Below, one piece after another: positions 19,838-32,200 of a stretch of 64,000 nucleotides of DNA (position 1 is its first letter; the number at the start of each line of letters is the position of its first letter). The translations under genes and the position numbers were made by a program. A model generated the notes under the pieces. It searched no databases. It was not told the DNA's origin and saw nothing but the letters and a program-made list of their open reading frames with translations. Source of the DNA: Henricia sp. BOLD:AAB3569 (lineage: Eukaryota > Echinodermata > Asteroidea > Spinulosida > Echinasteridae); NCBI GenBank assembly GCA_037783545.1, contig JBBELK010000068.1, positions 2,170,001 through 2,234,000 of the forward strand. The letters run 5' to 3'.

Positions 19838-20041
19838 AAAAGCTGAAATATTTGCGGTGGTTTTATTTTCGCGCATTTCGCGCACCAGACAGAGCCCGCG
19901 AAAATAACAACCCGCGAAAATATTGTTTGCAACAATTTTGGCGATCCCTGTTAAGGTGACATAATTTCCATCCGCGAAAATAACAACTCGCGAAAATGTC
20001 AGTGATGTTGAAATGCGCGAAAATATTGGCTTTTACAGTAG
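19838..20041. mobile_element. MITE with ACTGTAAAAGC ends
   Basis: TACTGTAAAAGCTGAAATAT is inverted at the right end (AATATTGGCTTTTACAGTA). The core has five CGCGAAAAT words. It is about 205 bp with TA at both edges. Confidence 0.8.
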
Positions 20042-20094
20042 CTGTTTTTTCATCTGTAGACTTGCATTTTGGTATGTTTTATGATGTATTTACA

Positions 20095-20280
20095 GTGAAA
20101 CTTCTAGTTGCCACCCTTGGGACCATAGAAAAACTGGCCACTATAAACAGGTGGCCCCTATATAAAGGTTGCATTAACATTATACACATGACATTTAGGA
20201 CCAAAGATAAGTGGCCACTATATACAGGTGGCCTCTTTATCAAAGTGGCCCTAATAACATGTTTTACTCTATATTAGATT
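20095..20280 (+). repeat. pogo/Tc-like terminal fragment
   Basis: CAGTGAAACTTCTAGTTGCC, CCCTTGGGACCATAG and tandem GTGGCCACTATA-AACAGGTGGCC words are visible. There is no transposase. Confidence 0.55.
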
Positions 20281-20746
20281 GGTTCCCGATCCCTATAGAT
20301 TGGTTCGCTTATTGCGAAAATATAGGGATCGGTAAAGGGCAGCCATGACGGGCAAAATTCTGCCCGTCACGTGGTTATTATTATTTTTATTTTTTTAGTA
20401 AGTGTGCAGATTTTGCATTGACATTTGTAACTTGGCCGTGCGTGTCGAACATATCCAATTATGTAAATAAAGTACATTGCCTAAAGCAAAGAGCTTGGCC
20501 AATTTTTAAATATAAAAAACACAATGCGCATGCGCAAAGACGACCAATTACAGCGCCCTTTACCTGTCATTATATTCTCCTGTGTGGAATATGTGGACGG
20601 GAACCAGTCTAACTCTATATGTGTGTGTGTGTCATCTGAAAGAGACTTTTAATGAACGTGGCCTTTTCAGTGATATTAAAATGAACAGTTTGTTTTGTAT
20701 ATATCATTCCGTCCAAACAAAGTTTTTATATAGCAGTTTTTCATAC

Positions 20747-21140
20747 TTAAAGATAGTATACATGATTGGTAAACTGTTACAAATAGTTTTATCCCCCTGT
20801 GTGATTGAAGATATGCATGATTAAAACTAACCTGAGCAAAAACCAGCTCCGTACTTCGTCTAACTTTTGAGAAAACAGTAAAAAAAAAGGGGTTTGCAGT
20901 CATTTCGCCCTTAAACCGGGCGAAGTGGTTTGGGGCGAAATGGTTTTGGGGCGAATTAAATTTTCGTCTCATGAGACGAAAACTAATTGTTTTACTCATT
21001 TCTCAAAGACTATAGCACTTCAGACAAAACCATTTCAGGGAAAGTTTTCTACGGTCATCATGTTTATATTGTGTAAGTTAGGCTTAAATCTGTGAACATT
21101 TCTGATTTTCAAAATTACCAATGATGTATACTGCCTTTAA
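20747..21140. mobile_element. TTAA MITE family C, copy 3 (core shortened)
   Basis: AAGATAGTATACATGATTGG and its inverse form the ends, with TTAA at both edges. The word core is reduced to about 70 bases compared with copies 1 and 5. Confidence 0.85.
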
Positions 21141-21526
21141 ATTGTTGTGAAATTTCAGGAACAATTTGTAAAAAGTTTGAAAATATGCAAAGGACACGCT
21201 TGTGTATACAAAAGCAAATATATGTGCATGTAGAATGTGTGTGAAATATGTATTGTCCATTAGCAAAATCCGTCCATATGACATTTTATGGTGACTAATT
21301 GATTATACCTGTACATACGACGAATGCAATTGTGTTAAATTTGATACCATATTAGTGATATGTTTGCTTCCAAGAATAGCACATGGCAAATGAAATTATT
21401 CATTGTTTGTCGTTTAATTTACGTTATCCCGTCATATTATAAATGTGGATTTGTTGTGTTGACATTAAAACTTAGTATAATTGATAAAATGTTAAAAACA
21501 GCGTGATTTCCACTGGTAATAAAAAG

Positions 21527-21648
21527 CCTATGTCGATAAAACTACCTTGTAGAAATTTCAGCTACATAGATGCAGTAATACTGCAGAAAACCTGAAAAAA
21601 ATCCAAGCCTGGTATTTGTGCATAAATGAATAGCTTCAAAAATCGCGT
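21527..21648 (-). repeat. Dispersed repeat, inverted copy of 2297-2420
   Basis: See the partner at 2297. The reverse complement gives the same ordered blocks. Confidence 0.6.
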
Positions 21649-23449
21649 GCAGGCGATCTTTAGAGATTCGAATAGTTTTGTCATTGTTCTCATGAATGGC
21701 CGGGGCACTTCAGACGAAAGAATTTCACAGCATGATTTCTACTACCATTACCATCTTGATAACAAGTAAGCTTTTAGATAATAATTCAGTTTTTGTTTTG
21801 GAGAGTAAAAGTTAACCAAACATGTCCTAGACTGCCTAATTTAGAGGTGTATTGTATGCATATATGGATCTGCTTATGAATTCTCGGAACAGTGTAAATA
21901 TCCGAAGAAGAATGTTGGTAAACTAGCATATAGCTTGGACAAAATTCAGCTACACATATTATATGCAGCAGTGTTTAAAACAAAACTTTCAAATCCATGC
22001 AATGGTTTTTGTGTTATTGCGGGGAAAAATGAGATTTTGTTCCCACCATTTCGGACAGAAAAAAATTGGTGTTTGTTACCATTGTTTATCAACAATGACT
22101 GAGTTTTTCTATACTTGGAGTCAGTGAAAATGATACAGTGGGCCTTTGAACATGTGTGTTAATTTGTGAAAATCTCTCAGTTTCCATCACAAGCAAAATG
22201 TATTTCAAAAGTAAATTTGTCAGATTTTTCTGAGCTGCGACCATACTTGTTAAAACAATGGAGTTTTTTAATTCATCCCATTTAACCTCAACAACTGGAA
22301 TTTCCGAGTTTTATTGACTCGTGTAGGACTCATTTTACAGTGCAAAAATGTAGGGTCAAAATTCCCTCAGTTATGGTTTAATATATTATAGACACGTCTT
22401 GTTTTCGACTTCACGGATAATGACCCAAATATGCTTGGGGTACACACGCCGTGGGGTCACAAAAATTGTATAAGGACGTGGGGAGTTCAGGGTGGAATAT
22501 GTTTCGTCTGCAAAAATTGGTTAAATCTCCGGAAACAATTAAACAGAAGAATGTTGACTAACGAAATTGGTGTCCCGTACCAGAGACGTATAGAGAATGT
22601 CTATCTCTGTCGCGCCCGTACCCGTACAAAGTACAAAGCATGTGCACGTGCCAATCGATTGTGACAAGTAAGGGGCGTGACCTATCTGATCCCACATCTA
22701 TTACATTTTTGATTGACGGAATGAGCGACAATGGCCTCGTGGATTATTTGTTGATGACAGCGAGGCCTAGGAGCGGCAGCTAGCACATCCTGAGATTTCA
22801 GGGAATTTCTACTCTGCAAAGCGACGTGACAATACCCTGAGGAAATACACGCAAATCTGTGGAGCGAGCCGGCTGTTGTCTTGAGCCAACTCACGCCCGA
22901 GTAATTTTGATGTAATTTAATCAATTCGGTCATGTTATGCCGAAAAGAAACAATTTCTATACTTTCCAGAAATTCTATTGGGTTCTGTTCCTTATGACTG
23001 TCCCATTCCTACCAAACTTTCAAACGACGAACCTTATTTACTCCGCAGTTTTCCAAATTAATAACAGGGATGCATGCTGATGAATGTAATGGAACGGATT
23101 CCCCAGTATGCTTTAAATAGCAGCCAATCGCCGACGCGGACAACGGCCAGCATTACCGAGTACATGTATCACATGCGTGCACGGTGTTTACAACTGCGCG
23201 CGTGACATTTGAATGCCTGCAATCGTGCTGCACAATGCACTGCAAGCGTCCTGATTGGTCCAGCCGAGGCGACAGGATTTCTGTCGCTAGTCCCACCGCC
23301 AAATGGGGCCTTTTTCAACAGGGCCATGTACGCTAGGAGTGAGGGAGTGCGTTAAAGGGGCACTGTTGCAAGAGGATGCAGCTAGCAGGGCGAGGTGTGA
23401 ATTGACGATAAATACTTATAGGATTAAAGTTGTTTCTTCATTGTCACAA

Positions 23450-23593
23450 TTAAAGGTAAGGCCCGTCAGCAATGCGCGCGCGCCAAATTCGTGCCACAAA
23501 ATACGCAGCTCCATACCTTTGCTATGGAGCTGCGTATTTCGTGGCACGAATTTGGCGCGCGCGCATTGCTGACGATCGAGCCTGTGCCTTTAA
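23450..23593. mobile_element. Palindromic TTAA MITE, family B, copy 2
   Basis: It is a nearly perfect hairpin: CGTCAGCAATGCGCGCGCGC, CAAATTCGTGCCAC.AAATA and the inverse arm. Confidence 0.88.
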
Positions 23594-23773
23594 AGATAAA
23601 TCACAGGAATTGAAAACTGTACAAACGGTGTTTTTATTCCATTAGTGATTCAGTATGTATACCTTTAAAGACTGTCTAAAGCATTGATTTTTTTTAGATT
23701 CTTTTTATTAAACTTTATTTCAAGAGGGTGACCCTTACAGCTAAAAAGCTGACTTTAAAGGGGCCCTCAAACT

Positions 23774-23846
23774 GGGGCGCCCCGCCGCGGCCCGTCCGAG
23801 GATCTCACTAAAAACCATTCAATCGGTAGTAGCGACGGGCGGTGTG
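23774..23846 (-). rRNA. 18S rRNA 3'-end fragment (pseudogene)
   Basis: The minus strand reads CACACCGCCCGTCGCTACTA, CCGATTGAATGG, TTTAGTGAGATCCTCGGA, the universally conserved 18S segment near the V9 region. Two extra T's interrupt TGGTTTAGTGAG. The match ends abruptly on both sides, so it is a 73-base dead fragment carried in a repeat. Confidence 0.85.
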
Positions 23847-24649
23847 ATGGGTTCTGGGGGCTGACATTTCTGGGGGCTGACATTTCTGGGGGCTAGTTTA
23901 CAAGCATTCTTCTTCGGATAATGCCCTTAATCCAGGCACTATAATCCTTGAGCCAGATTCGATATCCGAGACCCTGGCTGCTCTTTGGTTCGTCCGTGAA
24001 ATTTGGCCCGGCGCCCAGCGGTGACTGCGACCACGTTACATACAAAAGGCCGCACCTCTGATCCAACTCTATTATTCATGTGCCATGCCATATCCATTCC
24101 TTATTTCCATGAAGTAACTCGGACAATTACTCCAGAAACGTAATTTATTTATTATTATTATACAACATAATTCACTATAAAAGAATGAATTTTTACAATA
24201 TAAACAACAGAACGATCTCGGGCATTTCAATGGGGCCTATATTTTTGTCGCGGAGGGCGACTACCGTACAAGTAGGGTTAGTCAGAAAGTTAAAGGGATT
24301 TTTGAAAACGCGAAATGGATCGCATTTTGCGATAAAAACAGTTAAAACAAAAGACGGGGTAGTTTTGTTTAGGTTATGTTTGATGTTGTGACAGTGAGTT
24401 AACCATAATATTTCTACAATAATAATAACAAATTATCTCGGTTTGCAAAAGTTTTAATAGCTTTCGAATGATAAATAAATTAAATCTTAGTGCACTAACT
24501 GGTAAGTGCGTTTTATTGCAATCCACCCCTGGGATTTTTCTGAGTGCGAGTGCTAAATCTGCTTTTCTGATAAATGTTCACTTTTGGGAAACAATCTGCT
24601 TTTCGTGTTCTTTAATTTATGTTTTCGTCTAGTAGAAATGCAAATGTCT

Positions 24650-25208
24650 ACTTTAAAGGCACAGTGGATCATTTGCAATGACCCCAAAAAGTAATCGACG
24701 AGTTTACAGGGGAAAAGTTCTGAAAGTAAAGATTGAATTAATAGCAACTACCCAATGAAAGGTTTCCGCTCAAAATGATATATATTTACCAAAAAAGAAT
24801 ACGTAAAGATGAAATTATTTATATCGTTTGCAAACGATTTACTTATTTTTGATTCGCATCTACGCGGTCCAAAATGCATGGGCGCTGTGTACTGCGTGTG
24901 CGTGTTCCATCCATCCAACGCGATGCATTTTTATGGATCGCGCGCACACACAGTATATGATGTGCGCCAATGATGTGCGCCACATAGTGCATGACGCCGC
25001 AAGCCACACAGTACCCGATCCACTGAGAACGAATATTTAAAACACCCGCCAAGACCAGGAAAACGCATATGGATTTTCATGGTTTTTTTAAAGGTGGTAC
25101 ATTTGACAAAGCTGAAATTTCTTCGGATGATTTGTTGATTTCTTTCTTTTGATTTATAATGGTTTTATTCGCAAAATCGCTTAAAAACAGATCATCTACA
25201 GGCCTTTA
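24650..25208 (+). mobile_element. MITE family D, copy 2 (full length)
   Basis: TTAAAGGCACAGTGGATCAT opens and ATCATCTACAGGCCTTTAA closes it, forming imperfect inverted ends. The interior matches 18820-19320 in reverse, including ATCGTTTGCAAACGATTTAC. Confidence 0.82.
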
Positions 25209-25444
25209 ATTTGAACCCCCGTAGTTTTATTTATAAAAGGGTACCCCATGATGGTCCCTTTTCGCGTACCTGGGGGCGTACTTACACGCGCAAATGTTAT
25301 ACAAAGTGATACATTTTGACCTGCTGCTCTTTTTTTAGTAGTTTATGGGCCCACAGTCCTGTCAATCAAGTCGTTGCCTTTTCATAATGCATCTGGCACG
25401 TAACAAATTATCTGTACCTAGTGCCCCTTTCAGAAAAGGCACCA

Positions 25445-25478
25445 GAGACGTGGAGTACAAATTTTCTCCACGTCTCTG
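25445..25478. repeat. 12-bp-arm hairpin
   Basis: AGAGACGTGGAG and CTCCACGTCTCT are perfect inverse arms separated by 10 bases. Confidence 0.7.
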
Positions 25479-26262
25479 AAGGCACCATAGGGCTAGGGGT
25501 AGATTTAGGCGCGAAATTTTCCCCCGGGACTAAACGAGTAAAAAGTGAAAGTAGGCGTGGTTATGCAAGTAAAGTTTGACATCCGTCATTTCAAGCTGAT
25601 GGATATTCCACTCTGAAGTGGGTGAATAACAATTATTATTATTATTGAGGGACATCGTTGCAAGTTTTTTGGGGGGTGTTTTTTTGCAGCGAAAATAATA
25701 TATTTCTGCAAAAAAGATAGACTTTTTTATTAGCTTCATTTATATTATAAATGAAGCTAAAAAACATTTGTATTTCTTTTTGTGTTTGACCTGAAGAGCG
25801 AAATTTTGACAACCAAATTTTAATCTAACTTTAGACGTTGTTCTACATTCTGTCGTTCTGAATTTCTGTGCTACTTTAATAAAACCTAGTTGCTCTCGTT
25901 TATATTTCAGCACATTCTGTAAAGGGGCAATTAAAATAAATACATCTATCCAAAAAAAGTCCGTCATAAACAAGCTCAAACGTGCAAACGAGGCAACATT
26001 CTCCGAATGCCATGCGCGTTTGGAGTCATGGCCGGTATGGGGACATCCCTACTACTGGAACGAGTGGTATGTTCCAAGTCCAGCTGATATCTGCCAACGC
26101 TAAATTTGATACATTGCCGATCGCTTGTTGTCAGCTAGCAAACGAAAACCGAAACGGGGCCGGGATTTACGTAAATATCACACCGGAATATCTAGCAAAT
26201 CTGCGGGTAAAAACCACATTTTGGCGATTTTCTTTCACTCTCTGGGGTGCAAGTTTGCCATC

Positions 26263-26283
26263 ATGACGGAGGTACAATCTGGA
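26263..26283 (+). CDS. BOLL: BOULE exon 1 (candidate start, 7 codons)
   Basis: ATG at 26263 encodes MTEVQSG and is followed by a strong donor (GTAAGTAT at 26284). It leaves in phase 0, as exon 2 needs. A very short first coding exon is usual for BOULE orthologues. There is no transcript support and the intron would be 4.8 kb, so another upstream ATG exon remains possible. Confidence 0.5.
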
Positions 26284-29200
26284 GTAAGTATCCGTTATGT
26301 TTTTACGAGAAGTTGTGTGTTTATTTTGACATGCTTGAACGTTTGAATGGGGTTCTGTTGAATGAAAGAGATCGACTGGCCGCTCGGCAACCGACAACTT
26401 CACACCTCAAACTAAGTCAAACGCTCATGTTGTTAGGCGTGTTGCTGTTAAACTTTCAAGTTTCAGGGGGTACGCTAGGCTAATTTTTCAAATTACGGGA
26501 AAGATTTTACTTCAGTACCTGTACTGATTTTTCCCTGTTACATCTTGTCTAGGCCCTACCCCGTAAAGTGAAATTTAGATGAGAAATCATTGATTTTAGC
26601 GTGATACTATAGGCCTAGGCCTAACAAATTTCTAGGAAAAAGTTTAATGTTTTGTAAATTTTAGGTCCTTTCAGGTTTATCTTATGTTTCTGTATAGGGT
26701 TTTAAAAAGTGCAGTTATTAAAGTAAAGGGTAAGACTAAGAGTTGAGAAGTTGATAAACTATTTTGTTTAAAATGATCATGATCAAGCATTTTATGGAAA
26801 AAACTAAAATTTAGGAGTAAGATTTTGTAAGGAAACAAATTAAATTGTTCAACCTGTCTCATAATTTAACCGGTGTGAAGTTGGTTACTTATTCGACGTT
26901 CAATATTCAATAAGGAGCCGTTACTTATTCAACATTCAATAAGGAGCTGTTACTTATTCGACATACAAATGCACAGAAAATTTTATTTCAAAGGGTCAAA
27001 TGCCCCACCATTGGGTGGGGGGAGGGGATTGATAGGTGCATAAGTAACAGCTCCTTATTGAATGTTGAACGTCGAACGTCGAATAAGTAACCAACTTCAC
27101 ACCGGTCATAATTTAATATGTTTTGTCTTGTTACAACTAGCATGACTAGTAGGACCTAATAGTAGGCCTACTAGTACTAGTAGGAGCCTAATTCTGAAGC
27201 CATGATCAAAATACTCAATTCTTTCCACAAGGTTAACGTTAAAGCCACTTAATTGAGGGCGCTGTTCAAAACAAATGCATGCAACTGTCATGGCCTTTAT
27301 AATTATATCGACGTTGATGCGATAGATCTGCATGTTAATTGATAGATAATAGCAAGCGAATCATGTTTGGTGAATGACTTGGCTGTACTTTTACAGTGTT
27401 TTAGAGGGGAAAATTCATTATTTTTGTCTGGGCGGCAAGTTTTTTGTCCAGGCGGCAAATTTTTGTCCGGGCGCTTTAATACCGTACAGTAGGCCCCCTA
27501 CCTGTGATGATTTTGTCCAGGTGCGCCGGCCAGTCAAAACCGGCAGTGGAGATCACTGCTACGTTGTTTTTAATTTAGTTGACCGTAAACAAAATAAACC
27601 AAAACAAAATCGGCACCAGTTTATGAAACTATAGGGCGCTTTCACAGGGGGTCAAAAGGTCACTGGTCACTATTGCTGGTCTTCCAGAACGAGAGAGAAC
27701 AATACTAGAGCTACGCTGTACGTGCTTTTCTGTAGTAGCAGCCACGTGCATTTCCCCACGTGGCTCTATTCTCTCCCATTCTGGAAGACAAGCAATAGTG
27801 ACCCGTGAGTCCGTGACTTTTTGAACCCCTGTGAAAGCGCCCTATAGAAATACAAAATAGGTCACCAGGCTGCTGATATTGTATGTGATGTGTACAGTAT
27901 TTACGAATGACTGTAGGCCTATTCTGCTACTATACTGTTGCTAGACTAGGCAATAGTCTTTGGCCCCAGAAAGTATTTCCTATTGTAGGCCTAGGCCTAC
28001 ATGTATATGATTCACTTTAGTGCAAACATATTTTGCCAGAATGCAAGAATACAAATGATGGAACCCTGCATCTTCCTGTATCCATACAGTGGGTAGATTG
28101 TGTTGTTGCATGCCATGTGTATGTATACTGTACATGTATGTCCTGCTGTGTTTTTATGAAGCTCAGACACACATAAACCCAGGCATGACAGATGCCATGG
28201 CCATGAACTGATGGTGCACAGCCAAAAATGGATGTTGCATGTGATTGTGAGTCTGAATAGCATATTGGACAGGACTGCTGTACATTTGCTCTCTGAGAAC
28301 ATGTTTTTAAATGCTTTGGGGCACAAACTGTTTGCAAATCATACAATTTGCAAATAGAAAGGAAGTTTAAAGGAGAAATGTATACCTAAGAAACAAAACA
28401 TCGTAATTAAAGGCACAGGTTCGTCAGCAATTTGTGCGCCAAAGGCATGGAGCTGCGTATTTCGTGGCACGAATTTGGCCCGCTCGCATTGCTGACGAGC
28501 CTGTGCCTTCAATAAACGAATCAGGGGTCAAAATTAATCTGAACTTCATGCTGGTCAGAAGGACCAGTAGATTAGAGAACTCTACTGGTCCTGCTGAAAT
28601 TTTGGTGGTCCACCAGTGCTTTTCAAAATGGCACCGAGATATACTGAAACACTTTCTGGTTTAAATTAAGGTCATTGAGTGCAGGATGGATGGGATTGCC
28701 TTTTAATCCAACACTGGGGCATGTCTGGAGAGATTGAACAAACAAATGTAGTTATCTGAAAATGTCTAAAAGACTAAAGCATTTGTGGAATTGTTTGTGG
28801 TAACGAGGAATTTTTCACATTGAGTAAGAAATGTTTATTGTGGATTAGGCATCAGGGACTGTTTCTATGAGTCAGAAATGTTTTCATTGGTCCATCCGAC
28901 CAGCATTTTTGACAGATTTTGTGGTCATTCTGATTTTTTACTGGTCCCGGACCACAGGACCAGTGTTAATTTCGACCCCTGCAAATGTAACTCTAACAAA
29001 AAAAAATAATACAAAGTCTAAGAAACAAGAAATATGACTTGCTTAAAAGCATATATACACTCAGTGATCTCCACTACCGGTTTTGTCCGGGCGCGCCGCC
29101 CGGACAAAATCATCAGAGGTACCGTTAGCGCCCGGACAAAAATTTGCCGCAAAAATTTGTGCCGCCCGGACAAAAACAATATAATTTCTCCTCCAAAACA

Positions 29201-32200
29201 CTATGAAAGTACAGCCAAGTCATTCCAAGATGAGGTGTAAATTCACCTAACGTGATTCGGTAGCCACTGGTGTCATTGTTGGTTATTTACCACGCATATC
29301 TATCGGATCGGCGACCCAAATCCGCATCGATAACGGCCATGACAGTATGCATTTGTTGAACAGCGCCCTCAATAGGTGAATTTGTTGACCTCTTGAGGGT
29401 GCTGCATGCCAAGCACTGTGCCTCGGCGTACGGGTGCGTTCGTGGTTGTGTGTTTGGGTTGGTGCGTGCACAACTACCGGCACTACACTACACTACCCCC
29501 CCCCCCCTCCCCCCCCCCCCCCCCCCCTCCCCCCTCCCCCCCCCCTCCCCCCCCCCCCTCCCCCCCCCCCTCCCCCCCCCTCCCCCTCCCCCCCCCCCCT
29601 CCCCCCCCCTCCCCCTCCCCCCCCCTCCCCCCCCCCCCCCCTCCCCCCCCCTCCCCCTCCCCCCCCCGTGCCCCCGGACAAATTTTGGACCAGTGGAGAT
29701 CACTGACACTACCCATCAAAACTTTGAAAACACCTTGAAAGTTTTAGGTTTTTGAGAAGTATTATTTTGTGTATTCATAATAAACCAAGCTAAATTATTA
29801 AAAAGCAAACGGAGGTGTAAGGGGTATCTGGAGAGAAACCAGTCATCTGGACTGCTGTCCATCATAAATGGCCTGCCCAGTCACCTGATCTCAATCCCAT
29901 TGAGCTGCTCTGAGGGGAGTTGGATCATAAGGTCAGAAAGAAATGCCCAACCAGCCAAAAAAACCTCTGAAGAGTCTTAAAAGAGGCGTATTTCCACTAT
30001 ATGTTTGGAGAAACTGACAATCAGGATGCAGAGATTGTGTGTAGCTGTCATAGCTGCTAAGGGGGATTCTTTGATGAACGTCAAGTTTAGCCGTTTCTTT
30101 TTGCATGCTCTCCAATTTGTTGATAAAACCCACTGCTGAGGCCGAATATGGCACTAAAATTAACATGTATATATTGCTTTTTGTTAGAATACACCTCCAT
30201 TTGCTATCACAAAATTAACATTCACAAAATCAACATTCACAAAATTATACGTTTTCTTTTCAAAAACCTGAAACTTTCAAGGTGTTTCCAAAGTTTTGAT
30301 GGGTAGTGTACAAACTTCACAAAGAATGGCAATGGCTTTGCTCGCTAACCCGGGTCGGCCAGTATCGTCGTTTTCCACGGCAAATGTTAACCTGGAGAAT
30401 CATCTCAAGGCCGCAGTTAACCCCAAGATTAGTGGGTGAACCCACCTCCCGACCAGGGCTAGAAGTTACCCGGGTTAAGTGGCATTTTTGGCCACTTAAC
30501 CCGGGTAATTCGTAACCACGAGATTTGCCGTGGGAAACCGCCTTTAACCCGGGTAATCTCGGGGTTACATTTTTCTGTTACCCGGGTAATCTCGGGGTTA
30601 AAGTGTCGTGGGAAAAGGCCTTTATATAATTGAGCCAGCTCATAGTGACTCGGTGACAAGGGGTAATGGTGTGAGCACTTTGTGTGATAGATTTCCTTTA
30701 ATTAAATACCTGAATATATCCTTGGGAAAACATTTCAAAACATATCCTTTCAAAACATATCCAAATTGAGTTTGCCTGGAAATGTTCCAAACAGTTGCCA
30801 CGTAAACCCAGTTTTGTCTCTCCTCCCTCAGAATTCCCAGCGTTTAATGTTATCCCTCGTCTAGAAAGTGTTTGTGTTTTGGTGTCTGTGTCCTGGCTTT
30901 CTTGGAAATTATTCCATATGTCCTCAGAAAACAAGAGGTCAAACAAATGTTCACACAGTTTCCTGTTTGGGGCATTGACTCAAAGAGTTCAAATTTAAAA
31001 GGTCAATGCATTTTCACCATTTTTCACCTTGAAACAAAATATAAAGCCAGTTAGCCATTTCTTTAAAAAGGCAAATAATTGACTCTTGATTTAATTAAAC
31101 TTTTTCCTTTTTTTTCCCCAGCCCGCAGATGGCAGCACCAACAGTTCCACAGCATCATCACCCATCCCCAGTGCCCCAAACGCACCCAAGTATGGCACGA
31201 TGATACCCAACAGGATATTTGTAGGCGGAATTTCTTTCAATGTAAGTGATTGTTTTCTTGTGATAAGTTAGTTCTTTTACAATTTTCTGAAAACAAATCT
31301 ATGTGAGAGTTGTAATCCGATAGTCAGTCCCGTAAAGTTGTCTGAATAAAGCAGTGTCTGCATTCGACTTGTTTTTTAAGAGGTTTTCCGAGACGATGGT
31401 AAAATAAAAAATGTATACATTTTTGAAGAAATACCTTTGTCTGGTCTTTAAAAAAAGAAAAAAAAGTTTAATTCTAAAGAGATAACTTAGGCCCAAAAAG
31501 GGTTACAAATAGTGTGACAACATGACTTTCTAAAAACTGTGTACAAATTTCCAATATATGCTTGTAACCGGGACGGAAACTTGTGTTACATTTTAGGCCG
31601 TCCCGGTTAATACGAGCGTATATTGGAAATTTGTACACAGGGTTTTTAGAAAGGCATGTTGTCACACTATTTGTAACCCTTTTGGGGCCTAAGTTATCTC
31701 TTCAGAACAATTGAAACTTATTTCTTTTATTTTGAGACCAGACAAAGGTATTTTCTGGAAAATAAGTGCCCCCTTTACCGTTTAAAGACTCATATAAGTT
31801 TTGTAGAACATTCCCAATTGCCACAGACATTTACTACTATACCACACACATTTTCTACTGCCATGACCAATTATTTGCATTCAGGGAGATCACTGCCCTC
31901 AGCCTACATGCCTGTTGTATGCAATGAAATGTGAAATTTGTGCAGCCATTTGCACAGATGTGACGTGGGATGGTGTCCCTTAAACCCAGTTTATCTTCAC
32001 TCTCTCATCACAATCTTTCCTGCTGGAGTGGAGATTTGCAAAGTTCAACAATTAGAATCAGAAGTCGCTATATTGGTAATGTTTAGGCTGGTTGTCAGGC
32101 ATTTGGTTGCCTGATGGTGTTCAAACTATTCTGGTGTAATATACAGAAACCCTGTTTTTTTTAAGTATTTATTCAGACACCATTTATTCAGATCTTTTCT

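Larger units (their letters stand above)
18660..26262. other. Intergenic region between DNHD1-like and BOULE
   Basis: I see no credible coding exon here. Identified repeats are listed separately. The stretches 21150-23440 and 25220-26250 contain only dispersed fragments (for example 21527-21648) and AT-rich sequence in which I recognise nothing. The DNHD1-like polyadenylation site and the BOULE promoter must lie in this interval but are not evident. Confidence 0.7.

Noticed and set aside
29393..29755. Open frames on both strands through the C-rich tract
   Set aside because: Pure C/T (or G/A) sequence lacks stops. The products are Pro or Gly homopolymers in a transposon.
29865..30000. Active Tc1 transposase
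   Set aside because: The WPAQSPDLNPIE signature is present, but stops interrupt it and the catalytic N-terminal part is missing.
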